A stretch of 64,000 nucleotides of DNA from Drosophila pseudoobscura (lineage: Eukaryota > Arthropoda > Insecta > Diptera > Drosophilidae), in NCBI RefSeq assembly GCF_009870125.1, contig NC_046683.1, forward strand, positions 43,229,869 through 43,293,868. Direction: 5' to 3'. The notes beneath the pieces were generated by a model that saw only the letters and a list, made by a program, of their open reading frames with translations, searched no databases and had not been told where the DNA came from. Made by a program: the position numbers and the translations under genes. Positions within the stretch are counted from its first letter, which is position 1. The number at the start of each line of letters is the position of its first letter. This document shows positions 36,197 to 45,986 of this stretch, piece after piece.

Positions 36197-36233
36197 TATA
36201 AAATCAAGGCGATCGCTGCCTTCGTCGTCAGTC
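36197..36233 (+). promoter_or_regulatory. TATA plus initiator pair, transcript unknown
   Basis: TATAAAA at 36197-36203 and TCAGTC at 36228-36233 (A at 36230) are spaced as in a canonical fly core promoter reading right. No DPE is seen at the expected offset. No convincing reading frame follows for several kb on this strand. The pair could start a non-coding RNA or a distant first exon, or be chance. Confidence 0.45.
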
Positions 36234-36239
36234 GAAAGA

Positions 36240-37862
36240 AAACCGTTAAACGCAGCATCTACTTCTACTTCGTCGCTCTCGCCCACCCAATACCCAGTAC
36301 CCACCAGCCAATACCCTGTGGCGGGAGTGCGGGGGTGGGGGGAGAAAGAGAAATTGCGGAAAGCCGAGATGGTTGCAGCTTTAAACGCGCTCAAAGCGCA
36401 TCCCACTACGTGACGCCTTACGCCACGTTACGTTACGTTAAGTCACGTTACATTGGTTGGTACAGAAGCTTTAACACCGTTTGGCTCTCGGCCGCGCCCT
36501 CATCCGGATCAGTGGAGCAGTGGAGCAGAGGAGCAGAGGAGCAGAGCGGCGTGCAGAGAGACAACAGGACCGGGCTGGAGGAAAGTGCAATGGGGCCTTG
36601 AAGGGGCTCACCCACACACACACACACTCACTCACGATGCAGATGCAGTTTGGCGTCCCTCAAGGTCAAATCCCCACAAGTTCATGTGCAATATTGTATA
36701 ATTTGTTGTTAGATCACGTTCCTGGAACGTGCCGCTGTGATTGCTGCAATTATGCATCTATTTTTTATGCATTTGTTATGTTATATTTTTTACGTAGTTG
36801 TTATTGCTTGTAAAAAATAATTGACTGTTACGTTACCTTTACGTTTTACATATCGTCCGATACGGTGTAGATGGCAACATGATCGCAAACGTCTTCCATT
36901 CTAGATAAGAGAATTAGTCTGTACAAAAATGAGTTTTTCTTGTGATGAAATAAATCAATTCTTCATGGGGAAAATGAAAAAACAAAAAACACTTGTATTT
37001 TATTATTTGTTACTTTATTTTCTTTTAAAAGGAGACCCCGAACAGAGATCGTATATTTTAGAAGTCCATAGAGAGAAACAGGTATTCTAAGGGGGACGAA
37101 CATACTGGAACTACTTTTAAATGGGGGACAAATCGAACAAGAAGTCACGAACAATCCATGGATTGCACTTTGCGTACAACCACCCACATCCCAGTTGAAT
37201 CGAAATCTGGAATATTTTTAACTGCCAAGACATCCTTACAACGCCGTATTGTAAAGCGAAATATATAATTTTTTAAACACTAATACATACGAATATAACG
37301 TAAGGGTGTTAAGGCCACCCATACGGAGTACTAAATATAATATGTTAGCCAGATAAACACACATCTCCCACATGTATCCAGCATGTGAGTTGTATTGGAA
37401 TATCCCAGATACTCGTATCGTATAAGGGTCGGCAGGCAGACACGATTGCCCATCTTCGGTGCAGAACCATGTGCTGGATCTTCCATTGAAATAACAACAA
37501 AATAAAATATGTGTGTTCCAGCATGTTTATTTTTTATATTTGTTTACAAGCAAACGTTCACTCAAACCCTCGTCTCAACAATTGATTCTCATTTTTGCAC
37601 AGCAAAAATGAAGAAAATTGTTACTATGTACCTCCCCAAAAATAGTGGCTATCCACCGCTTTTTCGGCATTTTCAGTAAAAATGGCCAAAAGCGGTGTCC
37701 CTTGGGTAATCCCATAATCGATGAACCAAAGTCGAAGTGCCCAAACTTTGATGTGCCCATCCCGCTGAAGTCCAGGCTCCAGTTGGCTGAAGAGTTGTCC
37801 CAAATAAATGTTGAAAAACCCCGCTTAGAGATGCTCAAGTATCCCAGGTCCTTGCCGATCCT
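36240..37862. other. Intergenic and Ocho 3' flank
   Basis: No gene is supported. AATAAA on the minus strand (plus TTTATT at about 37525) may end the Ocho-like transcript. The 3' UTR before it contains no Brd box, GY box or K box on reading through. Confidence 0.55.
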
Positions 37863-38318
37863 TCACGCTTGGGCCCACCGGTCGAGGAAGTTCCATTCGA
37901 TGGCATAGGGCTCGCTGGCCTTGGGCTGCACCGAGGTCCAGAAGAAGGTTCCGGCATTGGTGCGGGCAAAGTGGACAGGAACATAGTAGTCCTCCTGGTC
38001 CATTGTTTGCAGTTCCCCAGAGCCGTTCTCGTTGTAGACGATGATGGCATCCTCCTTGGCGCACTGGCGGATCTCCTCGATGAGGCGGCTCTCCAGATGC
38101 TCGTTGGCCATGTTGTCCATGTCGTTGTTGAGCCAATCGAACTCGGCCTCTTTCTCGGCCGAGGCGATGTAGGAGCTGCGCTTTGGCTGCTCCTTCTTCA
38201 GATTGAAGACGTGACCCAGGAGCGGCTTCAGGAGGTTCTTGAGACGGCGCGAGGGCGACACTTTCGACTTGTACATGTTGTTGTTGTTGAAGTTCTTCTG
38301 CTTGGTGATGGCCGACAT
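37863..38318 (-). CDS. Ocho: Bearded-family protein, Ocho-like
   Basis: Intronless, 151 residues. It starts MSAITKQKNFNNNN. A basic amphipathic segment (SRRLKNLLKPLLGHVFNLKK, residues about 22-41) is the family's N-terminal hallmark. The middle is acidic (DNMANEHLESRLIEEIRQCA), then YVPVHFARTNAGTFFWTS, and the C-terminus is DRWAQA. These blocks are shared with the Tom-like protein at 42676-43149 and with E(spl) m4/malpha. Bearded-family proteins bind the ubiquitin ligase Neuralized and thereby restrain Delta endocytosis and Notch signalling. The NxAN-type Neuralized motif is visible as NMANEHLE. Assignment to Ocho rather than Tom is by residual resemblance and is less certain than family membership. 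Confidence 0.8.
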   Translation of the reverse strand: MSAITKQKNFNNNNMYKSKVSPSRRLKNLLKPLLGHVFNLKKEQPKRSSYIASAEKEAEFDWLNNDMDNMANEHLESRLIEEIRQCAKEDAIIVYNENGSGELQTMDQEDYYVPVHFARTNAGTFFWTSVQPKASEPYAIEWNFLDRWAQA

Positions 38319-38403
38319 TCTAAGATTTTTGTGTGTGCGTGTTGAGATGTTCTCGATTAGACGGTCGGATGCTGTGTGATGCTCTCTCTAAGACTGGAGG
38401 CGC

Positions 38404-38639
38404 TATTTATACATTTTCTGCCCGAAAGAGAGGCGCAGCATCTCAGCCAATCACAGAGACTGAGACGAGGGCAGGTGCAAGGATCGAGAATTTCACACGT
38501 TCAGCAGTGGCAGCAGGTATGTCCTGCAGGACCTGCAGGACCTGAATGATCCTGTCTCTGCTCCTGCTGAAGCGTGGGAATCTTATGCTCGGCTCTCCTT
38601 CCAAGACAATTATCCCTTAATGGATCCTTGGCGTGGGAA
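38404..38639 (-). promoter_or_regulatory. Ocho-like promoter: TATA, proneural E-box, paired Su(H) sites
   Basis: TATAAATA (minus) runs 38411-38404. GCAGGTG, the proneural E-box form, is at 38471-38477. Two CGTGGGAA sites, a strong Su(H) consensus, lie at 38573-38580 and 38632-38639. CCTGCAGGA palindromes repeat at about 38522-38542. The arrangement fits activation by proneural proteins and Notch. Confidence 0.7.
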
Positions 38640-40160
38640 TCGTAGGTTTTAGGCCTTTTCTCCAATCCCGATCTCTATGACTGTTTTGGATTTGGTTTTT
38701 GTTTTGCCATTTCGTCAGAAATATGTTGGTTCTGTAACCGAAAACCGGAGACCGAAGACCGAATACCGAAAACCGACTGCATTGTGAGCAAAATTTATTA
38801 AAATTTTGTTTCATCTTATTGTTCGTATTTGTGATGGAACTAGTGATGGCAGTGGCCAAGGTTCTGACAGGCACGATCCTGGGACTTTGGTGGTTTTTTG
38901 TCTCTTTACTCTGATATGAACACCTCACGGGTTTTTGAGTATCTGGTCTTCGTGTCACGATATGCGATAGTTCACTTGGTCACCCCTAGATTTCAACATA
39001 GTCATATGTACTCTATCAAAATACAACGCGTTTCATTTGAGATCCGATTGATTGTTTTGGCATGCCAACGTTTGAATACACCCAGAGAAAAACTACCTGT
39101 ATATTTTATACATTTAAATATTTATGCCATTTGCATCGGGGTTTCGGTGAGTGTAAATATTGAAGTGGTAGTGCTTTCATTTAAATTTCGGCTTTAATAT
39201 GAAAGTATTTTATCTAAAAATATTTAAAGTGTATAATGAATATATTTAAAATTTCTACAAATTGTATATGATATTTATGATAAAAGTGGGACGTATTAAA
39301 CATCATTTGTAGGTATATTTAAATCAAAGTGAGTTCTATGTAATTTAATCAAAATTGAATGTTAAATATATCTTTTTCTAGGGAATTTTTCTCTCAGTGT
39401 AGTTATAGAAATACTTGTACCCAATTCTCCTATAAATACTTACTATAACTATTTTACTTGAACCGATATAAAGAACTCCTTCCACTATTTATTATATTTC
39501 TTATTTCGTATGGCTTCAATAAAGGATCAGCGTGTCTCTATACATATATTGAATGAAAGATATTTAAATATTACGGGTAAAACTTTAGGAGCATAAAATC
39601 CATTTGTTCGAGCTGTGCCGTGTAGCCTTTCGCCTTTATTCTTAAGGTATTGCTGTTGGTCTGGGTTCTCTTTGCTTTTGTTTTTGTTTATCGTCTTAGG
39701 GTCGGTCCCTGGTGTCTCTACCTGTTTCAATGCAATTTGAGATTTATTTTGTCCAAGCCTCAATCCTAAGAAGGAGCGAAAAGGAGAAAACAAAAATCAG
39801 AAAACTGCCTTTGGGGTAACAGGTTTCTCGGTTCGGTTTCAGCTCATTTTTGTTTTTCGAGTTTTTCGAATCGACAACAGGTTTTGATCAAAGGAAACAG
39901 GTAAAGGTAGCCGAAGGTTTCTTCTTAAGGTTCTTTTGGGCTTTATTTTGCTGTTGTTGTTGTTTTTTTGTTGTTTATTATTGTGTCTTGTTATTCAGGG
40001 AAGGGATTTTGTAAGGGAAGGGGTAAGAACGGTTTTTTCGAATTCATGGAAAACCTTGGAGGAAATTAAAATAACAAAGGGAAAGTTGGAATCAGAAATG
40101 CAGACAAGTCGGTTAATATTCATATTAGGTATGTATTTATTCAGTCACTTAAAAATATAT
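38640..40160. other. Intergenic, Brd 3' side
   Basis: AT-rich with no supported gene. CTACCTG (CAGGTAG on the other strand) occurs at 39093-39099 and 39718-39724. A repeat of CCGAAAACCGGAGACCGAAGACCG type lies at about 38738-38775. Confidence 0.5.
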
Positions 40161-40316
40161 GGAAGACAATGATTAAAGCTTAGTTGGATGCACTCTAGTC
40201 ATTTCCACTTGTTGAGTGGGGCGTTAAAGCTGCTCGGATGTTTAGAGACCCATTCCGGTGTAGTCTTAAAGCTCTTTCTAGATGTCCAGGACGATCTCCT
40301 TCCTTCGATCACAGTT
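40161..40316 (-). promoter_or_regulatory. Brd 3' UTR boxes
   Basis: Read on the minus strand: TGTGAT (K-box core) overlaps the stop codon at about 40314-40309. AGCTTTA Brd boxes lie at 40273-40267, 40231-40225 and 40180-40174. GTCTTCC (GY box) is at 40167-40161, inside ATTGTCTTCCAT. Three Brd boxes plus one GY box is, as I recall, the arrangement of the D. melanogaster Brd UTR. These are negative post-transcriptional elements recognised by microRNAs. Confidence 0.85.
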
Positions 40317-40593
40317 GCAAAAGTTGAGCTGTCGCCGCTGCCTCCAACTCTTCGTTTTGGGAGTTCTGTAATTCTTCTTCGCTAAGTACGAGGCATTCTA
40401 TTTGCAAGGAATTCTCCTCGTGGGCTGGCGGGCTGGTGTTTTTGAGCTCCCTGTGCCCCTTGGAAGTGGTGGACGAGGCCTTTAGTAGTTTGCAGGCCAT
40501 TTTTAAGATTTTCTTCACGGCCTTCGATGGGGTGTAGGTTTTTTTCACGTATACAGGACTGTACGTGCTGTTCAGCAGAGTTTCGTAGGCCAT
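40309..40593 (-). CDS. Brd: Bearded
   Basis: A small intronless gene, 94 residues from the ATG at 40593 (MAYETLLNSTYSPVYVKKTY). An upstream frame extension to 40653 would put the start before the likely mRNA start, so it is rejected. The basic amphipathic segment SKAVKKILKMACKLLKAS (about residues 24-41) is the family domain. As in known Brd, the C-terminal m4/Tom blocks (FFWTS, DRW-QA) are absent. The C-terminal half is acidic and slightly longer than I expect for D. melanogaster Brd (about 81 residues). It antagonises Neuralized-dependent Notch ligand activity during sensory organ formation and in the early embryo. The promoter and UTR boxes on either side support the call. Confidence 0.88.
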   Translation of the reverse strand: MAYETLLNSTYSPVYVKKTYTPSKAVKKILKMACKLLKASSTTSKGHRELKNTSPPAHEENSLQIECLVLSEEELQNSQNEELEAAATAQLLQL

Positions 40594-40636
40594 GTTAGCT
40601 GATTCTGATACTGACTGTTGAACGCTTCCAGTGGAA

Positions 40637-40837
40637 TGATGTCCTATTTGCAAAATCTCTTCGTATTTATAGGACCTGGCGCAACCAACCCCTAAGCATC
40701 AACCAATCAGGGCTCGTCCTGGGGCAGGTGTTTCTCGGTTTCTCCCGAGTCCGAGGGCCGAGTGCCGAGTGCCGAGTCACGCATTCCTCCACGCAAGAGC
40801 AGGTAGCTCCGATACCGAGACCCTTGCACGTGTGCAA
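40637..40837 (-). promoter_or_regulatory. Brd promoter: initiator, TATA, E-box, CAGGTAG and CACGTG element
   Basis: TATAAATA (minus) starts at 40671. TCATTC with A at 40637 is a perfect initiator 34 bases on. GCAGGTG lies at 40724-40730. CAGGTAG, a Zelda/TAGteam site, is at 40800-40806. GACCCTTGCACGTGTGCAA lies at 40819-40837 and recurs at 45810. Confidence 0.75.
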
Positions 40838-40975
40838 AGTATTGCCTCAAATTGTTGGTCCTAAATAAATCTCTTCGCTGGCTTCTTCGTGGGAGAGTAT
40901 AATTTCAGTCGAATATTTATTGGTGGATGCGGCAAGCATACAGAAAGATCGACAACAACATCAACAGGGAATTTG

Positions 40976-41530
40976 TTATCCCTTTTCATGGGTCCTAGCC
41001 CACGAATTGGTAATTTGAGTGGTTTGTGTGCGGTGGACGAGGGCCCGGGATTCGGGCTCGGCTCGGCTCGTTTCGTTTCGTTTCGAATTTATGCCTTGAT
41101 TAGTTTTTGGCTATTAATTGTTAATAGACAGACAGTGGAGGATAAAAGTGACAGACCCTCGTTAAACACATGTTGTCGGCAACGGCATCGGCAACGAGCA
41201 ATATTTACACGTCAACATTTCATTTCTGATCAGGACAGGTAGGGTCCCTCTTTCAATACAGTGAGCACTCACCATCGTTTGCTGTGGCGGACGCCTCAAA
41301 GACCTTTCTAAATCTCCCGATTCTCCTTTTGATGTTCGAGGCTTTACTGTACTGCACACTTGCTCCTCAGCTTGGGTCTTTTTCCACACAAATGTATTCA
41401 GATTTCGGTCCGTGATGAAATAATTGGTGTGAGGAACTACAATTTTTTTTTGGAAATCATTCAAATTCCTGTCGGGTAGATTGCTATGACGTTGGGTAGG
41501 GTAGAGTACCAGATCAAGATCCTTTTCCAT
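40976..41530 (-). CDS. Unrecognised small two-exon gene within the Bearded complex
   Basis: The first exon, 41273-41530 (86 codons), starts MEKDLDLVLYPTQRHSNLPD and has natural, non-repetitive composition. It ends at ATG|GTGAGTGC, a good donor. A pyrimidine-rich tract and TTAATAG acceptor at 41111 lead to 40976-41110 (44 codons and a stop) in the same phase, for a predicted 130 residues. Reading through the intron would instead give 122 residues. No domain, signal peptide or membrane segment is evident, and it lacks the basic Bearded-family helix. The second exon is weaker than the first. Confidence 0.4.
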
Positions 41531-41539
41531 CTACTTGGG

Positions 41540-42310
41540 GGGTGGACAGCGAAGGGCTTCGAATGGTTTTGGCTTGTTTAACAATTCCATAAGAATAATT
41601 CTGTATAAATACGTACAGTGTGCATTGTTATGTTCGTCTCGTCTCAAGTTCTGTTGTTAGGGTCGAATTTCCTTGAAACTCAAGCGCCGGAATGAAACTT
41701 TAATAAATATGAATTTATGTGCGTAAAGTAAGGGCTTCCAGACTAATTGGATTCTCGAGAAAATGAAATGCGATATTAAAATAAAAAGTGGTACATTTGG
41801 TGACAAATATTTATTAAATGCAGTTTTCTAGGATCTATTAATATCATAGTCAATACACATATGTAAATGTATTTATCCCCTATAAATACGATTATTATAT
41901 TAATAATCTGGGTACCCACTCCTAAAAATATTTTCATATATTTTTTGAGCATTAAAGTGATTGCAGTTGTTCCTAGAGAAACGTTAGGGATATGTACATG
42001 TTAGCCATAAATAAAAATGTACTTAAGTCCAATCAGAGCATCCGTTTGACTGCAGTAATTTTTGTTGATTCCAATCGGTATCCAATAGGCGATTGGTTCT
42101 CTGAAATGCGGGGAAATGCGGCTACCAGCAGAATGCGATTTTGAAATCAATTTATTTCAATGAATCAATCATTTAGTAAATGAAATCTCTTATTGCCCAT
42201 CCAACAAGACTTTTGTTGCCCATTTAAAATAAGTAAACAATTTTTAAAATTTTCTTTTCGTGTATATATGTGTATTTTATAATAAAAAAAAAATGTTTTC
42301 TTATATCTAA
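41540..42310. other. Intergenic, AT-rich
   Basis: No gene or repeat is recognised between the unassigned two-exon gene and the Tom-like 3' UTR. Confidence 0.5.
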
Positions 42311-42329
42311 AAAAAAAAAGGTTTTACAT

Positions 42330-42625
42330 GGAAGACAATGATTATTAGCCTAGGTACTTATACTATGACCCTAACAAACAAACATGGAAGACAATGATTT
42401 TCCTAAGACTAAACCCTAATTCTAATAAGACACAAGACATCACAAGTATTTATATAGTTACAATTGATTGTGATAATAATTGAATATCAATTAGAGTTGC
42501 ATTTCCTTGGGAGGAACCAAAGAATCCAATCTATACCTAATATCACCCTGAGATTACGATCCTGCGAAGCTGGGCCATTTCCCATCCGTGCAATGGACGG
42601 GAATGGGACACTTGCATTTAAAGCT
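42330..42625 (-). promoter_or_regulatory. Tom-like 3' UTR boxes
   Basis: On the minus strand an AGCTTTA Brd box lies at 42625-42619, just after the stop codon. TGTGAT lies at 42444-42439. GTCTTCC GY boxes lie at 42392-42386 and 42336-42330, both inside ATTGTCTTCCATGT. The two GY-box neighbourhoods are near-identical over about 15 bases. Confidence 0.8.
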
Positions 42626-42675
42626 GCCGTCCAATTGGATAGGGTCTCCTTTGCCAGTGGATTCCAGTGAGATTC

Positions 42676-43149
42676 CTAGGCCTGAACCCAGCGATCGAAC
42701 TGCTGGCGCAACTGTTGCTCCTGGTGCTGGCGGGCACCCTCGGCAGTGGTCCAGAAGAAGGTGCCGCTGCTGGTGCGGGCAAAGTGGACCGGGATGAAGG
42801 TCTGCTCGGGCTGGACGGGGACGACGTGCTGCTGCTGACCCTGCTGCACGATCATTGCCACGTTGCTGGGGCACTGCTTCAGATCGTTGTAGAGGCGCTG
42901 CTCCAGTTGCTCGTTGGCCATGTTGTCGCAGCTGACGGCGGGATCTTTGCGCATGTCCTCCAGCGAGGCGTTGATGTCGTTCTGGTTCTGGATCTCGGCC
43001 AGAGTCTTCCGCAGTAGCTGCTTTTTCTTCACTAGCCGCAGCAGTGGTTTGACGAGTTTCTTCAGACTCCGCATGGCCATCGTGTGCTGATCTGATTTCT
43101 GCTGCACCATGCTGCTCTCAAACTTGTATTCCCGTGTGATGAAAGACAT
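42676..43149 (-). CDS. Tom: Bearded-family protein, Tom-like
   Basis: Intronless, 157 residues, starting MSFITREYKFESS. The basic amphipathic segment MRSLKKLVKPLLRLVKKKQL (about residues 27-46) is followed by an acidic middle with DNMANEQLEQRLYNDLKQC. Then come FIPVHFARTSSGTFFWTT and the C-terminal DRWVQA. The NMANEQLE block fits the NxAN-type Neuralized-binding motif. It shares all four blocks with the Ocho-like protein 4.8 kb away and with E(spl) m4. A glutamine-rich insert (QQGQQQHVV, RQHQEQQLRQQ) is typical of drift in this family. Expected role: inhibition of Neuralized and hence of Delta-Notch signalling. Tom is preferred over other members by start sequence and neighbourhood. Confidence 0.82.
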   Translation of the reverse strand: MSFITREYKFESSMVQQKSDQHTMAMRSLKKLVKPLLRLVKKKQLLRKTLAEIQNQNDINASLEDMRKDPAVSCDNMANEQLEQRLYNDLKQCPSNVAMIVQQGQQQHVVPVQPEQTFIPVHFARTSSGTFFWTTAEGARQHQEQQLRQQFDRWVQA

Positions 43150-43231
43150 TGTGTTGTGTTGGAGATTTGTTAAAAAACAATAAAAAAAATTTCTTGAGTT
43201 GGTTGCACTCGGCTGGGAGGTCGGGACTGTT

Positions 43232-43394
43232 ATGCCAACCCAGGTCTCGGGCCGCTCCTTTTATACGCTCCGCTCTCGGCCTCCGCTCAGTCGGGGGTCG
43301 GGGCTTGGGTCGTCGTCGTCGACTCTCCCTCGGCTCTCTGCCTCTTTCACGATCCCGTGGTGCAGCCAATGGGATGACCGCCTGCAGGCAGGTG
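43232..43394 (-). promoter_or_regulatory. Tom-like promoter: TATA and proneural E-box
   Basis: TATAAAAG (minus) starts at 43265, putting the start site near 43234. GCAGGTG lies at 43388-43394, about 240 bases before the ATG. A GTCGTCGTCG run and CTCGG repeats fill the interval. Confidence 0.65.
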
Positions 43395-43539
43395 GTTGCT
43401 CAACGCAAGAGAGAGTCGCTCTCACTAGAGATGGATGACCCTTGAGATGGGAGGGTGTATTCGGCAGTTGTGCAATTTCAGCATCGTACTTGTAAGCCAT
43501 ATACGGGGTGGCGGGACCTGCAATTCCTTTTGCCATCGG

Positions 43540-45710
43540 TTGAACGTAAATCTCGGGTGTTTTTATTGGGATTTAGGGAGATTCGCATTTTAATAGTAGT
43601 AATAAATAAATTTAAATATCTCTAGATCGGACACCGAAGGAGAGGACTTTCAGTGTGGATTAAAAAGTGTGGGAGGGATTTGATAGACAAATATCACGAC
43701 TGGCTGACTATAAGGATTATATAGATATTTTATAAAAAATCTCGAAATCTGTAGCTCTATATAAAAAAGTATAACCTTTCATATTCAATTTTTGCTGGGT
43801 ATCAGCGTTTCGAGAAGTTTTTTTCCATCATTATGAGGATTTGTTGTCGTCTCCCTGATCTGACTCTCTCGCTTCATTCATCTCACTTTCTCTCTCTCTC
43901 TCTGTCTATTCCTGGCTCTCCCTCGCTCAGCGGATCACTACCTGCTGAGGATCAGAATAAAAAGAAATATCAAATCCCAAACGAAAAATTCCAAGAGCGG
44001 ACAAGTCTGAACTTGTTCGAAAAATTCCAAGTGTGTGAGCCGGGAGAGATTTTAAAATTCGACACACTGTCCCAAAAGACAGAGGAGGAGGATATGGACA
44101 AACAATAGTTTTCGTAGTCGAGATACAATCTCTCTGCTGGAAATACCCGAGCAGACAAGGGACTTGTCTTTTATTTCATTGAGGCAGCCCAGAAATCTCC
44201 CTTTCTGTCCGTCGGTCCTTCAGTCCTTCTGTCCTTCGGTCCTTCGGTCCGTTTGGAAAAGTAACGTTTTTTTTTCGGTTTCGGGTACTTGGCAGTGCAG
44301 TGCAGTGGATGGGATTGGTGATGGTCGCACTCAAGGTTAGTCAATATGCATTAATGCCGCATTTCGGGAAATCTTAGCAGGTCCTTTTCGGCTCCTTCCG
44401 ATCGTATTTGTTTGTCATTGTTGTTCTTTCCCGGTTCAGGGACCTGCTCTGTTGATGCGTGAAAAATTTACGACGCGGCAGAAGCACGTAGAGCGATATC
44501 TTCTATCTTGGGATCGCACTGTGCGTTCGGTTTTGGTTTACTGGAATTTCGTCGGCACTCCGTATGAGTCGTCTTCCTAATTGTTTTTTGCCCTTTTCCT
44601 ACCCTCCTCTCCCCACCCCCTGAAGGTTACTTTCTTATTTTTGTAACGGCCAAAAATGTGTAGTTTCCTGTAACGGTCAAATCCCTATCTGGGTATCCCG
44701 ATGATCATTAAGTGAGAGCGTCTTTAATCGAGCCTTCTTTGAATCTATTTGCCTCTAAAAAGGCGAAGCATCTCTCTGTACGGGTTCCCGTATTGACTTA
44801 CCAAAAATTTTGCATTTTTTTGATTGGGGCTGAAAATAATATGCATATCAATATCGGTTATTGTGCAGCGGAGTGGAGGCTAATCTGGAGCAAACACTTG
44901 TATGGCTGTCGCTGGTTTTATTACCAGATAAACAATATATTAACTAAAAATGCCACTGGCTATGGATAAGAGAAATACGAAGTGTAATTGGTAATACAAT
45001 ACATATATTTGGATATTTATAGTTAAATTATTAAATTTGCGTGTATTTATATATGTTTTTGTATTAATTGGAAAAATTAACTATGTTATACAATTTTACT
45101 GTAGAAAAATATTGCAACATTTTTTAAAATTATTTAATAAAAAATATAGTATAATAATAATTATCAATGCAATCCCTTTCACCTCATTGCCACTAAAATA
45201 AAAAATCGAGCAAATAGATTGTGAATCCAATTAATGGAGATTCTCTTAACTGTCCTTTTTTTTTGGAAGTAATGCCAGTAGAGACCTTTGATGTAGATGC
45301 ATTTGGTTAATCCAGACCACACTCTGGTCTTGTTATTTGGTATATTTTATTAAAAAATTCGAAAACAGAATTCAAAATTCGAAAACAAGAATCGAAGCCA
45401 GAAAGAAGGCTAAAGCAATGCCGATCCCACAGTCTTGGTGCTCGTGCACGTGCAGCAGTTCTTGGTCCTGGCAAAAACCCGACATGTCTCGACATGTTCA
45501 ACCGTTCAACTGCTCCATTCTATAGAAATTAGGTCTCTTATTTGCCAAGGAGCTCAGTGCTGCTACTGCGTTATCTGCAGACATCATCAGACCATCTCAA
45601 CGATCTCCATGATGATGATTGCTTTTTCATGGATGTTGACGACGTCGACGACCGTTTGCGTGGCCTCCGTGAGGGTGAGGTGCATTAGTTTTGGGTCAGT
45701 TTAGGGTTCG
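43540..45710. other. Intergenic, Tom-like upstream region
   Basis: No supported gene. It contains a CT run (43890-43905), CAGGTAG in reverse at 43938-43944, a GTCCTTC-type tandem at 44214-44252 and an AT-rich stretch at 44990-45160. Probably regulatory DNA of the complex. Confidence 0.5.
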
Positions 45711-45716
45711 TCTCGT

Positions 45717-45986
45717 TTAATCCTCTTTTATCTTCCATTTTTGATGTGTTTGGGGTTTCTTATTGTGTTCCTTTCTCTTGCTTTTTACCTGCCGATGCTG
45801 TGTGCGTTTGACCCTTGCACGTGTGCAACGCGATGGGCCCTTTTCAACAAAAAATGCAACAATATACAATCCTGACGGGGTAAGGGTATGCACAATGGTC
45901 GTGACTGTGGACGTCCAATTCCACTCCAATCCAGCGTAATTGTGACCTTCCGGAAAGAGGGGATTATAGATGCCATTGTCCACCAT
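45717..45986 (-). CDS. Weak candidate small gene
   Basis: An 89-codon frame starting MVDNGIYNPLFPEGHNYAGL. Its first two-thirds have natural composition; the end is Lys-rich after a possible donor (CGGCAG|GTAAAAAG). An overlapping frame in another phase (45785-46006) is also open, and the GACCCTTGCACGTGTGCAA element lies inside it. Coding status is doubtful. Confidence 0.2.
   Translation of the reverse strand: MVDNGIYNPLFPEGHNYAGLEWNWTSTVTTIVHTLTPSGLYIVAFFVEKGPSRCTRARVKRTQHRQVKSKRKEHNKKPQTHQKWKIKED
45810..45828. promoter_or_regulatory. 19-bp CACGTG element, copy 2
   Basis: GACCCTTGCACGTGTGCAA is identical over 19 bases to 40819-40837 beside Brd. A third, related copy lies at 48631-48647. 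CACGTG is an E-box/bHLH repressor-type core. Confidence 0.55.

Noticed and set aside
40594-40653. Longer Brd start at 40653
   Set aside because: TATA and initiator place the mRNA start at about 40637, so the upstream codon is outside the transcript. MAYETL is the known Brd start.
42588-43017. Plus-strand frames over the Tom-like gene, and 37869-38345 over the Ocho-like gene
   Set aside because: Antisense shadows of glutamine- and leucine-rich coding sequence.
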